Source of the DNA: Helicobacter sp.
GTDB lineage: Bacteria; Campylobacterota; Campylobacteria; Campylobacterales; Helicobacteraceae
NCBI GenBank assembly: GCA_014799985.1
Contig: JAAVGZ010000014.1
Location: 1-5,953 of the forward strand
Length of the DNA: 5,953 nucleotides
Direction of reading: 5' to 3'
This document shows, in pieces, positions 3,413 to 5,953 of the stretch (positions are counted from its first letter, which is position 1; every line of letters begins with the position of its first letter). Position numbers and translations under genes: made by a program. Under the pieces are notes generated by a model, which was not told where the DNA came from, ran no database searches, and saw only the letters and a list, made by a program, of their open reading frames with translations.

Positions 3413-5953
3413 CTACGCCATAATATCCGTAACATTGCTCACAGAGCCGGCAGCCACACCGTTAATCTTGACGACAAGGTCATCGGTAGTGCCAGCTGCT
3501 GTGCCGCCGAGCGCAACGACATAGAAGTCGCTGTTAGCGCCATCGTTGTGATAGAAGCCAACGACTTTGTCTGTTCCGCCTGTGAAGTGTGTCGCTGCGT
3601 ATAGCTTTTGGTCGAGCGTAATCGCGCCTGCGCCCTCGGCGTCAGCGTTTGTCCAAGCGAAATTGACGATTCCGCCCGCAACGCTAGCGATAAGCGCGCC
3701 GCCGGCAGCGTCCTCGAATCCGTCTCCGCTTGCGAAGCTAAGGTTGCCGTTAGCCTGCACTTCAGAGCTTGTGAATAGCGAGCCGTCAAACTTGCTAATC
3801 GAGAGCCTATCGACATTTGTGTCGAAGTTGCTAATCTCATCGATGAAGCGTTGGTTCGCGCTCACGCCCGCGAGCGTTTTGCCGCTAAATGTTACATAGC
3901 TATCGGCGGGCACGGTTGGGTCGGCGCTCACTCCGTTTGTTACTGTTGCCTTAACGCCATTTGTGTCCACCAAGTTAGGCATTGTGGTGGTGAGCACATT
4001 GCTAATGCCTGCCAAAATGCCAGCTGTTCCAGGTGTATTTTCGGTAATTGTGAGCGTGTTGCCATCGATAGTGAAGTCTACCTTGCCTCCACTAATCGCA
4101 GCACCATCCCAACCAGACACAATAACCCCACCATAGACTGCACCCGGAGCGGTTTCGTTGCCAAAGATGTTCGCGACTTCGGCGCCGGTCAAATCTTTTG
4201 TGGCGACAACGGTTTTGCCATTGAATGTATAGCTATGTCCAGCCTTGAGGTCATCAAAGGTTACTTTAACCATTGCGTCAGAAGCGTCTACTCGTCCTTT
4301 TAGAGTAAGGACTTCTGTTGTTCCGTCCGATTTGAGAATGCTAATCTCTTTGTCCTCTGTATAAACAAGCGGGTTGGTAACCGCAATACCAATTTTACCA
4401 TCAGTGTCATCAGTATTGGTAAACGTAAAGTTACCCAAATCGAGTGTTTCGCTTAGCTTGAGGTCTGCGACTGTGACGGTTGAAGTGGTTGTGTAGACGT
4501 TATCGTTATAATAGACGGTAGCGCCAGCAAGTGTGCCACCAGCCTTACCGCTTAGCAAGTTAAAGATGTAGTTTGTCGCATCAGCTGCTTCAATATCTGC
4601 ACTCGCACCGATTCCAATCTCAATTGTTTGGTCGCCGATGCTAAAGGCAACGACTTTGAATGTGTCAGCGTCAATCTTAGCAGCAAAAATCTCCGTTGAG
4701 CCGCCATACACTGTATTACCTGCGGTCATTACTTGTGAATAAGCAGCAGATACCGCCAATGTCGCAAACGCATTCGATGTAACAGGGCTATGTTGTGTGT
4801 TTGCGCCCCAAGTCAATTCGAGGTCTTTGATGTTGCTTTGTTTGCCAGAGTTGATGACAAATGTTGAATCTCCTGTTGTGTGCGCAACGCTTGCGCTTGC
4901 CCATGCACCTTTGAGGCTCTCAAGGTCGCCCGTAATCGCCATTTGGACTGAAGCGGTAGCATTAACAGAAGTTCCCCCAGCGCTTTCGAGTGTGTTTGCT
5001 GCGGTAGGCAACACGCCATTGTTAGCTTTCCAAAGCTGAATCCCGTGTGCGATTTGGTTTGCTGTGAGCCCAGCAGTAGTCAACGCAACAACAGTCAAGC
5101 CGTCAATCGTAAAGGTTTCGCCTTGTGCAAGCTTGAGGTTGCCGAGGTCAACGGTGTAAGCCTCTGCCACTCCTGCGCGTCCGCCACCTGTGCTAAGGCT
5201 AATGGTCTCAACGGTGCTATTGCTTAGGCTGATTGTGTCTTTGCCCTTGCTTGCGATAATCTCGATAGCCTGCGCGCCATCGCGAGAATCAATCACAACA
5301 TTTGTGTTGAGCGTTACGCCGTTTGCGCCGCTTAGGTCGATTGTGATTTGGTCATAGTCTTTGGTCGCGATTTGGTTGGGGTTTGCCGCGCCGAGGCTGC
5401 CGTTTAGGGTGATGGTCTTGGTGTCTTGCCCTGCGGTAATCAAGAATTTATCAGTCCCTGTTGTGCCGTCAAGCGTAATGGTTGCTTCTTTGCTTGTTAC
5501 GTTGATGGTTTGGGTGTCTTTGATTGTGTTGGGTTGAATGTTGAGCCCGCCGAGGTCGGCTGCGCCCTTTTCTTGATACACAGTGCCGCTAAAGCCTGTG
5601 GCGTAAGCGAGGCTCGCTTTGCCGTCTGTGTCGCCAATGAGCACGATGTCGCCGATGTTGTTGTTGAACAAGCCATCTGTGCTCTCGATTTGTCCGTTGA
5701 GCCTGATGTCGATGGTTTGCCCGCTTAGTGTGCCTGTCGTAATCGCACCTTTTGTGGTGATGCTAAGCAATCCTGCGTTCTCGCCATAGATTCCGGCGAT
5801 GCCGTTTACGTTGGGCTTGGCAGAGACATTTCCGAGCAACAACCTTCCGCTATATTGTGAGCCATCGAATTTGAGGGCATTGCGGGTGTCGATGTCGCCA
5901 AATTGGATTCCGCCTACGCCGATGAGTGTGGCATTGGTGAGGCTTGGCAATGT
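3413..5953 (-). CDS. Large beta-strand-repeat surface / S-layer-like protein, C-terminal part
   Basis: The frame is open to the window edge, so these 846 codons are only the C-terminal part of a longer protein. The Met at 5950 is internal. The sequence is rich in Thr, Gly, Ala, Asp, Asn and Val, has no Cys, and alternates short strands with turns, as in extracellular beta-solenoid or S-layer proteins. Counting from the Met at 5950: residues 160-255 hold degenerate GxDxI repeats (GTDKF, GQDTKTI, GKDTI). Two similar modules follow: GETFTIDGLTVVA then LTANQIA (277-301), and GHSYTFNGKTVVA then LTGAEVANIF (571-596), with a weaker third at 437-466. The C-terminal domain (about 702-845) starts with FIDEISNFDTNVDRLSIS and ends with DDLVVKINGV and a short hydrophobic tail. 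That pattern is typical of type I-secreted surface proteins of Campylobacterota, which carry an uncleaved C-terminal export signal. No secretion gene lies in the window. A nearby terminator ends the transcript. Surface location is well supported, but S-layer lattice versus adhesin cannot be decided. Confidence 0.8.
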   Translation of the reverse strand, partial: TLPSLTNATLIGVGGIQFGDIDTRNALKFDGSQYSGRLLLGNVSAKPNVNGIAGIYGENAGLLSITTKGAITTGTLSGQTIDIRLNGQIESTDGLFNNNIGDIVLIGDTDGKASLAYATGFSGTVYQEKGAADLGGLNIQPNTIKDTQTINVTSKEATITLDGTTGTDKFLITAGQDTKTITLNGSLGAANPNQIATKDYDQITIDLSGANGVTLNTNVVIDSRDGAQAIEIIASKGKDTISLSNSTVETISLSTGGGRAGVAEAYTVDLGNLKLAQGETFTIDGLTVVALTTAGLTANQIAHGIQLWKANNGVLPTAANTLESAGGTSVNATASVQMAITGDLESLKGAWASASVAHTTGDSTFVINSGKQSNIKDLELTWGANTQHSPVTSNAFATLAVSAAYSQVMTAGNTVYGGSTEIFAAKIDADTFKVVAFSIGDQTIEIGIGASADIEAADATNYIFNLLSGKAGGTLAGATVYYNDNVYTTTSTVTVADLKLSETLDLGNFTFTNTDDTDGKIGIAVTNPLVYTEDKEISILKSDGTTEVLTLKGRVDASDAMVKVTFDDLKAGHSYTFNGKTVVATKDLTGAEVANIFGNETAPGAVYGGVIVSGWDGAAISGGKVDFTIDGNTLTITENTPGTAGILAGISNVLTTTMPNLVDTNGVKATVTNGVSADPTVPADSYVTFSGKTLAGVSANQRFIDEISNFDTNVDRLSISKFDGSLFTSSEVQANGNLSFASGDGFEDAAGGALIASVAGGIVNFAWTNADAEGAGAITLDQKLYAATHFTGGTDKVVGFYHNDGANSDFYVVALGGTAAGTTDDLVVKINGVAAGSVSNVTDIMA

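Noticed and set aside
3851..4303. A 150-codon plus-strand frame opposite the surface-protein gene
   Set aside because: It is Cys- and His-rich with no domain logic, and antisense to the well-supported surface-protein frame. It is a composition artefact.
5431..5470. Canonical calcium-binding RTX nonapeptides in the surface protein
   Set aside because: Only isolated GxDxI-like motifs occur. No tandem GGxGxDxUx series is present in the visible part.

Overview
The window looks like an accessory, intergenic-rich stretch from a Campylobacterota genome, most likely an enterohepatic Helicobacter or close relative. This is an inference from three things: AT-leaning codon use, TATAAT-like -10 boxes behind AAGGAG ribosome sites, and a large cysteine-free, beta-strand-repeat surface protein with a C-terminus of the kind found in type I-secreted S-layer proteins of Campylobacter and Helicobacter. 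No marker gene fixes the genus. Every supportable gene lies on the minus strand, so the reading order is from high to low coordinates.

Region by region, from the right edge: (1) 3413-5953 is the C-terminal 846 codons of a long secreted or surface beta-strand-repeat protein whose start lies outside the window. It ends in a strong Rho-independent terminator (3311-3343). (2) 2921-3265 is a 114-residue protein of unknown function with its own ribosome site. (3) 2630-2920 has no gene. It carries a palindromic, MITE-like intergenic repeat (copy B). (4) 2372-2598 is a small gene that appears frameshifted just after a near-perfect ribosome site and start codon. (5) 343-2253 is a 636-residue OLD/AAA15-type ABC ATPase with a divergent TOPRIM-like C-terminal half, preceded by a clear promoter and two palindromes that could be operators. 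(6) 1-342 has no credible gene. It holds a truncated second copy of the repeat (copy A), a large hairpin, and a terminator-like hairpin pointing rightward.

The ATPase is the most interesting gene. OLD-family ATPases with TOPRIM nuclease domains are recurrent anti-phage or abortive-infection effectors. This one has its own promoter, no recognisable partner gene nearby, and acidic residues at the usual catalytic positions that only partly match the family. The same composite repeat lies on both sides of it in inverted orientation, so the segment 209-2882 has the shape of a cassette bounded by inverted repeats. No transposase or target-site duplication is visible, and the repeat may simply be a dispersed genomic element. 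The surface-protein gene is visibly more GC-rich than the ATPase gene, consistent with different histories for the two halves of the window.
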